From the NCBI GenBank assembly GCA_015490215.1, contig WFYH01000049.1:1-12155 (forward strand): 12,155 nucleotides of DNA. Direction: 5' to 3'. The notes under the pieces are model-generated. The model saw nothing but the letters and a program-made list of their open reading frames with translations. It was not told where the DNA came from and made no database searches. Below, piece by piece: positions 1 to 7,177 of the stretch (position 1 is the first letter of the stretch; every line of letters begins with the position of its first letter). Position numbers and translations under genes: made by a program. The DNA comes from Aquificaceae bacterium (GTDB lineage: Bacteria; Aquificota; Aquificia; Aquificales; Aquificaceae).

Positions 1-511
1 GGATTTGGATATGGGGAGACGTATTATCTGAGTTGGAAGAGGGGAAAGAAGCTCAGGCAGGTAAGATCGCATGTGAAGACAGAAATTCTTGTGGGAGTTG
101 TCAGGGGCAAGACAGTAATAGTAGATGTGAATACAGGCAAGGCTTATACGGATGAGAACAAGCTTCTTATGCCAATGCTTGAGGGGATGGGATTCAGGGC
201 AAGGTATTTCATAGGGGACGCCTACTATGGGAAATCAGTGGAGGTATTGAAGAAGGTCAAGGAGCTTGGTATGGAGGCGGTGGTGCCTGTGAAGGACACA
301 TACAGGACAAGGGTGAGGGATCCTTACAGGCTGTGGGCAAAAGAGAATTATATGCTTAGGAGGAAGGTGTATAGGAAGAGGGGTAATGTGGAGAGTCCGA
401 TAGGGATAGTTAAGAACACTATGGGTGACAGGGATCAGACGAGGAGCTCCTTTTATTGTGGCTCAAGCTTTTGGAGTGTATAACCCACTCCAACTCATTG
501 TCTTTCAATAA
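1..511 (+). pseudogene. IS4-type DDE transposase remnant, 5' cut by window, frameshifted 3' end
   Basis: The reading frame is open from base 1, so the start lies outside the window; the GTG at 73 is only an internal codon. The frame carries the second catalytic Asp (in FIGDAYYG, codon 217-219) and a complete IS4-family signature Y-(2)-R-(3)-E-(6)-K: Tyr 370-372, Arg 379-381, the third catalytic Glu 391-393, Lys 412-414. The first Asp is not visible. The frame stops at 481-483, but from 446 the +1 frame reads AFGVYNPLQLIVFQ and stops at 509-511, which looks like the natural C-terminus. One extra base near 442-450 explains this. The protein would have cut and joined IS ends; as it stands it is probably a dead remnant, unless the frameshift is an assembly error. 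Composition (G-rich, many AGG and GGG) differs from the genes to the right. Confidence 0.8.
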
Positions 512-575
512 AATGAGGATTTTCCCAACAGGCTCTTGCATATTTTAAAAAAGTGAATTTAAATTCTATTTTACT
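484..575. other. AT-rich junction between the IS remnant and the barrel gene
   Basis: This stretch holds the tail of the transposase frame and a small inverted repeat, CTCATT (494-499) with AATGAG (512-517) and a 12-base loop, which overlaps the presumed stop at 509-511. It could be part of the IS end or a weak terminator. A loose promoter-like pair follows: TTGCAT (536-541), 17 bases, TTAAAT (559-564). If used, transcription would begin about 5 bases before the GTG at 576. No ribosome-binding site is visible before 576. The right IS boundary cannot be placed because the left end is missing. Confidence 0.35.
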
Positions 576-1553
576 GTGAGACTCCTCGGGGTAGGGGGGC
601 TTGTATTAGCAAGCTTTGCCCTCGTGCAGGCAGCCTCACTAACGGTAAACTTTGACTTCGCCGAACCCATCTTTCCCTCGGAAAACGTGGAAAACGAGGG
701 TGTTCAAGAGGCAACTATAAACGACTATGACGCAAGTTACGTAGAATACGGTATCCAGCCCACAAACGCAGAAGCCGTTCAACCGAAGGCTATAGTTCCT
801 TTTCCTCCTAAAGCGTTAGCTTCATTTGAATACGTATATTCCCCGAACTTCAAAGTTTTGAACATTCCTTTAGGATATAGGGTGAAAGATTGGCTAATTT
901 TTAAAGCCCGTATCCCGTATATTCAAAGGACAATAAAGGTAGGTAACAAAGAATACAGTGCAAGCGGAATAGGTGATATTTATGTAGGTTTTGACGTAGT
1001 TGAGGTTAGGGAAAATAAGTTTGCTACAAGCACTACAATTGCAACGAGCTTGCCGACAGGAGATAACGAAAAAACTGATAATGGAGTTCTTGTTCCGCTC
1101 GGAAAGGGCGCGTATAACTTTCATTTAGGTCAAAGTCTTGTGTGGGTGGTTTCCAACTTTAGCTTTTCCGTTTTTGGAGGCGTCAAAGTTTTCCTTACCG
1201 ATAACGAGTTCGCTTACCAAGGGCAGAAATACAAAGAAGATATAGGAACCAAATACTTTTTGAATTTCAACATAAACAGCAGTGTGAGAGACTTTGCCCG
1301 TTTGGGAGCAAAGTTAGTATACTTCCAGAATGCGGAGAGTCGAATAAAAGTAAACAACAACGAAGTAGGACTAAGGAATGATTTGAAGGTCGCCGATTTG
1401 ATACTCTATGCAATACCTTTAAAATTCCAACACCAAGGGTTCGGAGCACACATATCAGTTATCATACCCGTTTACACAGACTACAACGATGAGGTGGAGG
1501 ACAAACCTGACAGGAAGGTGACCCTATCTGTGAGGTTAACAAAGCTCTTTTAG
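576..1553 (+). CDS. predicted outer-membrane beta-barrel protein
   Basis: A 325-residue protein with a short signal peptide: Arg2, hydrophobic core about 3-17, probable cleavage after VQA at residue 19. The rest is rich in alternating hydrophobic/polar strands and aromatic residues, has no cytoplasmic-type domain, and ends in Leu-Phe; a C-terminal Phe is the usual sorting signal of outer-membrane barrels. It resembles the loose group of porin-like or MetA-type transporters, but no specific substrate can be read from it. The start is a GTG with no Shine-Dalgarno, and an in-frame stop at 546-548 leaves no better upstream start, so the native 5' end may have been altered by the adjacent IS. The next gene begins 15 bases after its stop, pointing to one transcript and possibly a joint envelope role. 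Base composition looks lower in G+C than petABC. Confidence 0.7.
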   Translation: MRLLGVGGLVLASFALVQAASLTVNFDFAEPIFPSENVENEGVQEATINDYDASYVEYGIQPTNAEAVQPKAIVPFPPKALASFEYVYSPNFKVLNIPLGYRVKDWLIFKARIPYIQRTIKVGNKEYSASGIGDIYVGFDVVEVRENKFATSTTIATSLPTGDNEKTDNGVLVPLGKGAYNFHLGQSLVWVVSNFSFSVFGGVKVFLTDNEFAYQGQKYKEDIGTKYFLNFNINSSVRDFARLGAKLVYFQNAESRIKVNNNEVGLRNDLKVADLILYAIPLKFQHQGFGAHISVIIPVYTDYNDEVEDKPDRKVTLSVRLTKLF

Positions 1554-1568
1554 GCGGAGGGCTTGGAC

Positions 1569-2792
1569 ATGAAATTCAAAGAAATTATCTGGACTAGTTT
1601 AGCGGGTGTAATCTTAGCTTGCGGCGGTTCGGAAACCTCGGAAACGTCTCTAAAGATGAACGTAAAGTTTGTAGATCCGGAGAGCGAAAACCTACACAGT
1701 CAAGCCGTATTTCCCGAAGGAGTTAATGTTGTGTATATAGACGTGTGCGAAATCCCCGAAGCGGACACTATGGCTCCGGATACCTGTCTCGGACCTGTAG
1801 ATATCCTAAGGGATTCAGGGCAGACCAGTTATACCTTTACCGGATTGGCTGCGGGTAAGAGTTACAACGTGGAAATTTGGACAAAAAACTCCGAAGGAAT
1901 AAGAACTTACTGGGGCGGGACAACGGTAACTTTGCGGGAAGGCGAAAATACAGTAAACGTAGTAGCGGTGAGGCTACCTTGGAGAAGCGCAGGGGAATAT
2001 ATACAACTGAAACCTCCTTTATCCTCGTGCTCCGTATTCTACGACCTTACAACCGATACATACGATTTTTCCTTTGACTCTAAGTTCTTTAGCGGTGCAG
2101 GCTTTCCGCTTGAGGCTAAAAATTTGATTGTTTACAGCCCTACCGGTAACTTTAACGTTATATCGGAAGGAACGGACAATGGAACGACATACACCGACTT
2201 ACAGCTTATTCCGATATACGACGATGGTCTACATTATGACGGGAGGGCAAACGACGGAAGGTGGAATATAAGGCTCAGATATACAGCAGGGGGCGGCGGA
2301 ATTCCTGTAGGATTGGTTACATACAAGGTTAGGGATCCCCTCGGAGGCAACTTTTACAGCTACGAATATTGCAAAGCTTATCCCATAATTTACGTAAGCG
2401 ACAGACTAAGTAACTCTGCACGAGCCAACGCTGGCGGTGATGATATTTGGGATGCAAACGCTAACGAAGATGTGATCTTAGAACATGACCTCACCGGCGG
2501 AGATTATGCGGTTTTTGTATTTTTTGAAAGCTCTTCAAACCCTATTAACTTTGACAGTCTTTCCGGGAGTGATGACGTTTTCAGACAATTGGTTTTCGGA
2601 GTTGCTGCCCGTAGCCCCTACGGTAATTACTCCATCACCACAAGCACAGTAACGATTCCCGGAACGGATGTAGCATCGTGGTTGGATTTCACAGACCCAA
2701 GGGCTTACGGTTTTGACCAGATGCGTTTTGTAATTGTGGACGAAACCAACGGTCAGTGGCAGGTTTCCAATCCCATACGTTTCTCCTTCTGA
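1569..2792 (+). CDS. secreted lipoprotein with beta-sandwich-like domains, function unknown
   Basis: The ATG at 1569 is preceded by GGAGG at 1556-1560 with an 8-base spacer, so it is preferred over the in-frame TTG at 1563; the protein has 407 residues. It starts with Lys2/Lys4, a hydrophobic stretch and a lipobox-like ILAC with Cys18 followed by GG and a Ser/Thr-rich linker, as expected for an acylated surface or periplasmic lipoprotein. Residues about 85-137 look like a fibronectin-III-like strand pattern. Residues 218-230 carry a DDG-x3-DG-x3-DG motif of the kind found in extracellular domains with choice-of-anchor architecture, perhaps binding metal. A Gly/Asp/Asn-rich segment lies around 288-300. 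Cys60, Cys73, Cys154 and Cys268 could form disulfides. It follows the barrel gene closely, so the two may form an envelope pair. I do not recognise the specific family. Confidence 0.7.
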   Translation: MKFKEIIWTSLAGVILACGGSETSETSLKMNVKFVDPESENLHSQAVFPEGVNVVYIDVCEIPEADTMAPDTCLGPVDILRDSGQTSYTFTGLAAGKSYNVEIWTKNSEGIRTYWGGTTVTLREGENTVNVVAVRLPWRSAGEYIQLKPPLSSCSVFYDLTTDTYDFSFDSKFFSGAGFPLEAKNLIVYSPTGNFNVISEGTDNGTTYTDLQLIPIYDDGLHYDGRANDGRWNIRLRYTAGGGGIPVGLVTYKVRDPLGGNFYSYEYCKAYPIIYVSDRLSNSARANAGGDDIWDANANEDVILEHDLTGGDYAVFVFFESSSNPINFDSLSGSDDVFRQLVFGVAARSPYGNYSITTSTVTIPGTDVASWLDFTDPRAYGFDQMRFVIVDETNGQWQVSNPIRFSF

Positions 2793-2804
2793 GCTTCCTA
2801 CGGT

Positions 2805-2810
2805 TATAAT
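2805..2810 (+). promoter_or_regulatory. candidate -10 element for dapL
   Basis: A perfect TATAAT lies between the lipoprotein stop and the dapL ATG, 31 bases ahead of that start. No good -35 hexamer is seen at 16-18 bases upstream, where the sequence is pyrimidine-rich and inside the end of the lipoprotein gene. It could be a weak or activator-dependent promoter, or chance. Confidence 0.35.
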
Positions 2811-2841
2811 CTTTCCCGAGTAATTCCAAAGGAGGTTCTCC

Positions 2842-4008
2842 ATGGGTTTTGAACTAAGCCAGAGGCTAAAAGCTTTGCCTCCCTATTTGTTTGCTGAGCT
2901 GGACAGGAAGAAGCAGGAAAAGATAGAGCAAGGTGTTGACGTTATAGACCTCGGTGTGGGCGATCCCGACCTCCCTACCCCTCAGCCTGTGGTTGAGGCA
3001 CTCGCCGAAGCTGCAAAAAAACCCGAGAACCACAAATACCCCTCCTATGTGGGTATGAAAGCCTACAGGGAGGCGGTAGCAAAGTGGTATAAGAGAAGGT
3101 TTGATATAGACCTAAACCCCGATACGGAGGTAATAGCCCTTATAGGTTCAAAGGAGGGCGTTGCACACTTTCCCTTAGCCTTCGTAGATCAGGGTGACGT
3201 TGTTCTATGTCCCGATCCCGCCTACCCTGTCTACAAGATAGGAACTATCTTTGCAGGAGGAACCCCCTACTTTATGCCCCTCAAAGAGGAAAACAACTTC
3301 CTTCCCGATCTCGGCTCAATACCCCAAGAGGTGGTGGATAAGGCAAAGATTATCTGGATCAACTATCCCAACAACCCTACCTCCGCAGATGCTACGGAGG
3401 ATTTCTTCAAGGATCTTATAAAATGGGCAAAGAAAAATAACATCATTGTTGCTTCAGATAACGCCTACTCGGAAATTTACACGGGAGACAAGAAGCCCAT
3501 GTCTATACTTCAGGTGGATGGTGCAAAGGACGTGGCTATAGAGTTCCACTCCCTTTCAAAAACCTACAACATGACGGGTTGGCGTATAGGTATGGCGGTA
3601 GGAAACGAAGAGCTTGTAAAGGGTCTCGGAAAGGTGAAAACGAACGTAGACTCAGGACAGTTCAACGCAATTCAGGAAGCCGCCATAGTAGCCCTTAACC
3701 TTCCAGAGGAAGAACTTGACAAGCTCAGGTCTATATACAGGCAAAGAAGGGAGGTTATGACCAAGGCACTCAGGTCCCTTGGGCTTGAACCCTACGAGTC
3801 GGATGTAACCTTTTACGTGTGGACCAAAGTTCCCGAGGGTTACACCTCCGCCCAGTTTGTGGGAAGGCTCATAGACGAAGCGGGGATCGTGTGCACCCCC
3901 GGAAGCGGTTTCGGAAATGCGGGAGAGGGCTACTTTAGGATATCCCTGACAGTCCCCACCGACAGGTTGCTTCAGGCGGCGGAGAGGATAGAAAATTTGA
4001 AGTTATGA
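2842..4008 (+). CDS. dapL: LL-diaminopimelate aminotransferase
   Basis: A 388-residue fold-type I, PLP-dependent class I/II aminotransferase. It is expected to convert tetrahydrodipicolinate and glutamate to LL-2,6-diaminopimelate in one step (EC 2.6.1.83), supplying lysine and peptidoglycan precursors in the cytoplasm. Visible residues: the opening GVGDPDLPTP at 38-47; NYPNNPT at 174-180 with the cofactor-ring Asn; Asp206 and Tyr209, which contact PLP; the Schiff-base lysine Lys240 in SLSKTYNMTGWR with Arg248; and Arg366 in FRIS, the substrate-carboxylate arginine. Length matches the DapL family. The start has a strong AAAGGAGG (2828-2835) 6 bases upstream. Aspartate or another aminotransferase activity cannot be excluded by eye. 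The gene overlaps the next by ATGA, so the two are probably translated together, although the partner is not a lysine-pathway gene. Confidence 0.85.
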   Translation: MGFELSQRLKALPPYLFAELDRKKQEKIEQGVDVIDLGVGDPDLPTPQPVVEALAEAAKKPENHKYPSYVGMKAYREAVAKWYKRRFDIDLNPDTEVIALIGSKEGVAHFPLAFVDQGDVVLCPDPAYPVYKIGTIFAGGTPYFMPLKEENNFLPDLGSIPQEVVDKAKIIWINYPNNPTSADATEDFFKDLIKWAKKNNIIVASDNAYSEIYTGDKKPMSILQVDGAKDVAIEFHSLSKTYNMTGWRIGMAVGNEELVKGLGKVKTNVDSGQFNAIQEAAIVALNLPEEELDKLRSIYRQRREVMTKALRSLGLEPYESDVTFYVWTKVPEGYTSAQFVGRLIDEAGIVCTPGSGFGNAGEGYFRISLTVPTDRLLQAAERIENLKL

Positions 4009-5297
4009 AGGGATCCTCCGTATCCCTTGTTGACATAAGCATAAGCGTTCCCAGCGTAGCCCACGATATGAACATAACCGAGCTAAAGGGCGTATTTGAG
4101 GAACTGCACATATACCCTTACCTGACGGTGGTCAAAGGTTCATACCCCATAGGTTTGGTCTTCAGGGATCAGGTTTTCAAAGTCTCCAACGAGAGCCTAA
4201 CAGCAGGGGACATAACCCATCACTGCTGTAGGGTAAAAAATACTCAGGTAACCCAAGAGAGTATAGCCGGCATCCTTGACCTTCTGCCCCTTGAAAAGGA
4301 ACCCGCCATAGTGGTGGACAAAAAAGGTGCCTATCTGGGGGTGATAACTTACGATACAGTTCTTCTGTATATAACCCAGCACAAAGAGTTTGTCCTTCCG
4401 GTGGTTCAGAAACTTCACTCAAGTTTGGGTAAGGAAGAATACCTGTGCGTTTTCGGTTTAAAGAACATGGAGGACTTTAAAAACCTCTTTGGCTCAGGCA
4501 AAGCGGAAAGCGTATACAAGATACTCTACGAGGATATAAAGGACTTCTTTGAAGGGGAGGTCTCGGGAGTTCCCGAAAAAGGGGAAATATGGATAATTTC
4601 CTCCAAGCAACCCAAGAAGGAGCTTATAAAAGACCTCTTTAAAGAATTTCACAGGGAGTATGCCCTACTGTTCGGAGAGTTTCAACAGGTGTATGTTTAC
4701 GGATTTTGCATAGATATGAGCAAGATAGACTCTCAAGAGAAGCTTTACTCCCTCAAGGAGGAACTCAGGAACAGGGTGAGGAAGATAGAAAGCTCCGTAT
4801 TTGTAGTTCACGGGCTTCAGCCCCTTTTGGTTCTCTACGATCCCTCAAAGCAGAAGATAATAAGCAACATAAAAAAGAAGATAATGAAAGATTTCAAAGA
4901 AATTGTTGAAATGGTCAGGTCATCTCCCAAGGATATGTGGGAGCACGTTCTGTATGATGCCTTTGACCAGTATCCTTACTTTGAACTCTTCTACATAATC
5001 GGTGAAAAGGGGTTGCAGATAACCAACAACATAATCAACCCTAAGGCGGATTACTTCATAGCCCAAGGAAAGAAGGGAAGCGACAGGTCCGATAAGGCTT
5101 ACTTTATCAAAGCTATAGAAGAAGGGAGCTATATATCGGACATATATCTTTCAAAGGCTACCGATGACTTTTGTATAACCGTTTCAGAAAGGTTTGTCTA
5201 TGAAGGTAAAACTTACGTCCTTGCGGGGGATATAAACTTCCGTCAGATACACAAGCTTGTAAGAAGTCTAAGGGAGGAGGCTCACTTAGGTAGTTAA
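4005..5297 (+). CDS. soluble CBS / degenerate GGDEF-like / PDC (Cache) sensor protein
   Basis: A 430-residue protein without signal peptide or membrane segment, so probably cytoplasmic. Residues about 15-60 and 83-127 resemble two CBS motifs (for example AIVVDKKGAYLGVITYD at 101-117). Residues about 145-275 follow the order of a GGDEF fold: YLCVFGLKNMEDFKNLFG at 146-163 corresponds to the metal-binding strand and following helix, and KGEIWII at 192-198 sits where GGDEF would be, so the catalytic signature is gone. Residues about 308-416 resemble a PDC/Cache ligand-binding domain: a DRSDKAYFIKAIEEG stretch, YISDIYLS, CITVS, then LAGDINF. PDC domains normally lie outside the membrane, so a soluble copy is unusual. 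The domain calls come from pattern reading only. The start overlaps the dapL stop by 4 bases. A role in sensing a metabolite and signalling to a partner is likely, but no output domain is present. Confidence 0.6.
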   Translation: MKGSSVSLVDISISVPSVAHDMNITELKGVFEELHIYPYLTVVKGSYPIGLVFRDQVFKVSNESLTAGDITHHCCRVKNTQVTQESIAGILDLLPLEKEPAIVVDKKGAYLGVITYDTVLLYITQHKEFVLPVVQKLHSSLGKEEYLCVFGLKNMEDFKNLFGSGKAESVYKILYEDIKDFFEGEVSGVPEKGEIWIISSKQPKKELIKDLFKEFHREYALLFGEFQQVYVYGFCIDMSKIDSQEKLYSLKEELRNRVRKIESSVFVVHGLQPLLVLYDPSKQKIISNIKKKIMKDFKEIVEMVRSSPKDMWEHVLYDAFDQYPYFELFYIIGEKGLQITNNIINPKADYFIAQGKKGSDRSDKAYFIKAIEEGSYISDIYLSKATDDFCITVSERFVYEGKTYVLAGDINFRQIHKLVRSLREEAHLGS

Positions 5298-5397
5298 CTC
5301 CTATAAGAACATCTCATAAAGATATTAGAATTTCTTTATATGATAAATGACATATAGGTCATGTTAAAATGTATGAGTATTCTCAGGAGGTGCGCAA
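5298..5397 (+). promoter_or_regulatory. petABC upstream region with palindrome and -10-like element
   Basis: This AT-rich 100-base gap separates the sensor gene from petA. It contains the palindrome ATGAC-N6-GTCAT (5347-5362), a -10-like TAAAAT (5365-5370), and a strong AGGAGG (5385-5390) 7 bases before the petA ATG. The 5-6-5 spacing is like that of CRP/FNR-family operators, but the half-site is not their consensus. An AT-only-rich stem ATAAAGA/TCTTTAT (5316-5339) lies just upstream. This is the only evident promoter region for the petABC operon. Confidence 0.4.
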
Positions 5398-5940
5398 ATG
5401 GAAGCCTCAAGAAGAGATTTCATAAGTGTAGCAATAGGCGGTATGGGTGCAATAGGTGCCTTGGGTGTCCTCTACCCGGTCCTTAAGACCCTCGCCCCAA
5501 GCGCAGCTTCAACCACCGAAGCCAAGGTTGAAATTGACGTGACCCAGATACCGGAACTCGGGGTAAGGGTAACCTCTTGGAAGGGTAAGCCCCTCTTCGT
5601 TCTGAGGTTGCCCAAGAACATAGCTGAGGACAAATACAACGTGAAGAAGGACTCGGTCAACAACGCCGGAAAGCTCAACTACGACCTTCTCAAGGGACAG
5701 GACGCCTTTGCCTTGGTAGGGGTGTGCACCCATCTGGGATGCATTCCTCTCTGGAAGCCTGAAGGAAGCGATGCTGTAAAGGCTCCTTACTTGCACTGTC
5801 CCTGCCATGGAGGACTGTATACCCCGTGGGGTGATGTCATAGGAGGTCCGCCACCGAGACCTCTTTTCGTTCCTCCCCAGAAGAGAGAAGGAAACAAGCT
5901 CATCGTTGGTGAAGAAGGCTTCGTAAAAGAGCTTGTATAA
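5398..5940 (+). CDS. petA: Rieske iron-sulfur subunit of cytochrome bc1 complex
   Basis: A 180-residue Rieske protein that takes an electron from quinol at the Qo site and passes it to cytochrome c1. The N-terminus has a twin-arginine motif SRRDFI (4-9) and a hydrophobic, Gly-rich segment about 11-27 that stays as the membrane anchor after Tat export. A Ser/Ala/Thr-rich hinge follows at about 34-41. The 2Fe-2S site is complete: CTHLGC at 110-115 and CPCHG at 134-138 give ligands Cys110, His112, Cys134 and His137, with Cys115-Cys136 as the conserved disulfide. The Pro loop GGPPPRP (149-155) closes the cluster-binding subdomain. The presence of the Tyr/Ser set that tunes the potential cannot be judged without alignment. 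The start is supported by AGGAGG 7 bases upstream. petB starts 13 bases after its stop. Confidence 0.95.
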   Translation: MEASRRDFISVAIGGMGAIGALGVLYPVLKTLAPSAASTTEAKVEIDVTQIPELGVRVTSWKGKPLFVLRLPKNIAEDKYNVKKDSVNNAGKLNYDLLKGQDAFALVGVCTHLGCIPLWKPEGSDAVKAPYLHCPCHGGLYTPWGDVIGGPPPRPLFVPPQKREGNKLIVGEEGFVKELV

Positions 5941-5953
5941 GGAGGGTTGGAAA

Positions 5954-7177
5954 ATGCTAAAGAGGATAGTGGACTGGATAGACGAAAGAACCCACGTCAG
6001 GGACCTATACAGAGAACAGATGATAGACTACAAGGTCCCTAAAAATCTAACCTTTCCCTATGTCTTCGGTGTCCTTGCCCTGATCACCTTTGCCATCCAG
6101 ATAATCTCGGGAATTATCCTGATTATGTATTACAAACCCGTAATAGCCCACGCCTTTGACAGCGTCAACTACACCATAATGAGGGAAATTTCCTTCGGAT
6201 GGCTTTTCAGAAACATCCACGCCGCAGGTGCTAACTTCTTCCTCGCCATAGTCTATCTGCACATGTTTACGGGAATCTACTACAACGCTTACAAGAAACC
6301 CAGAGAACTGGTTTGGATAGTGGGATGGGTCATCTACTTTGTTCTGCTAGTTACCGCCCTAACGGGATACCTTCTGCCTTGGGGACAGCTCTCCTACTGG
6401 GGAACGGTAGTTACCACCGAGATACCCGCTTCTTTGGCTGACGCTCCTATCCTGAAGGGTCTTTTTGGAGCCATAGGTGAAACCATATCTATCTGGATGA
6501 AGGGCGGATACAAGCTTGAGGATCTGGCTCTGGGTAGGTTCTTCGGTCTGCACGTCCTATTCCTGCCTCTTACCCTTTTGGGGCTTGTAGGCATACACCT
6601 CTTCCTCGTCAGAGCCGCAGGAATATCCAACCCCGACGGATACGAGATAGACAAGAAGAAGGAACCCGAAAAGGTTGTCCCCTTCCACCCCTACATGACC
6701 CTCAAAGAGGGTGCCTACGCCATGTGGTATTTGGCTATATTCTTCTTCTTTGTGTTCTTCTACATGTCCCATTTCCTCCCTGCGGACAACTTTGAACCTG
6801 CGGACCCTCTAAAGACTCCCCCTCACATAGCACCCGAGTGGTATCTGCTTGGGTTTTATGAAGTGTTCAGATCCATTCCCAGTAAGTTCTGGGGATTTGT
6901 AGCCTTTAACCTGATACTTGTTCTACTGCTTCTACTTCCCTTCCTTGACTTTTCCCCCATAAAGAGTGCAAGGAGAAGACCCCTATTCTTCATAGCCTTT
7001 GTGGTCTTCCTGATATCCTCCATGGCTCTTACCATCTTGGGGGCTATGGCACCCACACCCACAAACGCAAAGCTTGGGATGTTCTTTACAGCTCTGGTAT
7101 TCCTGTTCTTCCTGTCGCTGCCGGTTATTTCCTTCCTTGAGTGGGGCTGGTATAAAGCCAAAGGAGGTCAATCATGA
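5954..7177 (+). CDS. petB: cytochrome b subunit of cytochrome bc1 complex
   Basis: A 407-residue, full-length (fused, eight-helix type) cytochrome b, the membrane core that oxidises and reduces quinol and carries hemes bL and bH. Heme ligands are His89 and His103 (13 residues between) on helix B, and His200 and His215 (14 residues between) on helix D. The Qo motif PEWY is at 294-297. The sequence GYLLPWGQLSYWG (138-150) is the conserved helix-C/Qo region. Hydrophobic helices are seen about 35-60, 86-110, 122-142, 196-219, 256-272, 313-331, 344-364 and 375-395. The 14-residue spacing in the second pair is the cytochrome b6 type, although the subunit is not split and no Cys corresponding to the b6 heme-ci attachment is seen. 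ATG at 5954 has GGAGG 8 bases upstream and is preferred over the TTG at 5933, which lies inside petA. Its stop overlaps petC. Confidence 0.95.
   Translation: MLKRIVDWIDERTHVRDLYREQMIDYKVPKNLTFPYVFGVLALITFAIQIISGIILIMYYKPVIAHAFDSVNYTIMREISFGWLFRNIHAAGANFFLAIVYLHMFTGIYYNAYKKPRELVWIVGWVIYFVLLVTALTGYLLPWGQLSYWGTVVTTEIPASLADAPILKGLFGAIGETISIWMKGGYKLEDLALGRFFGLHVLFLPLTLLGLVGIHLFLVRAAGISNPDGYEIDKKKEPEKVVPFHPYMTLKEGAYAMWYLAIFFFFVFFYMSHFLPADNFEPADPLKTPPHIAPEWYLLGFYEVFRSIPSKFWGFVAFNLILVLLLLLPFLDFSPIKSARRRPLFFIAFVVFLISSMALTILGAMAPTPTNAKLGMFFTALVFLFFLSLPVISFLEWGWYKAKGGQS

Noticed and set aside
1563..1568. TTG start for the lipoprotein at 1563
   Set aside because: It lies only 2 bases from the GGAGG; the ATG at 1569 has an 8-base spacer and a normal lipoprotein signal.
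2535..2843. Minus-strand open frame over the lipoprotein end and dapL start
   Set aside because: It covers the dapL ribosome site and the end of the lipoprotein gene and shows no domain; treated as a shadow.
5316..5339. Stem ATAAAGA/TCTTTAT with 10-base loop as terminator of the sensor gene
   Set aside because: The stem is almost only A-T with a large loop, so it would be unstable in a thermophile; no U run follows.
5933..5953. TTG start for petB at 5933
   Set aside because: It lies inside the end of petA; the ATG at 5954 has GGAGG at a proper distance and gives the normal N-terminus.
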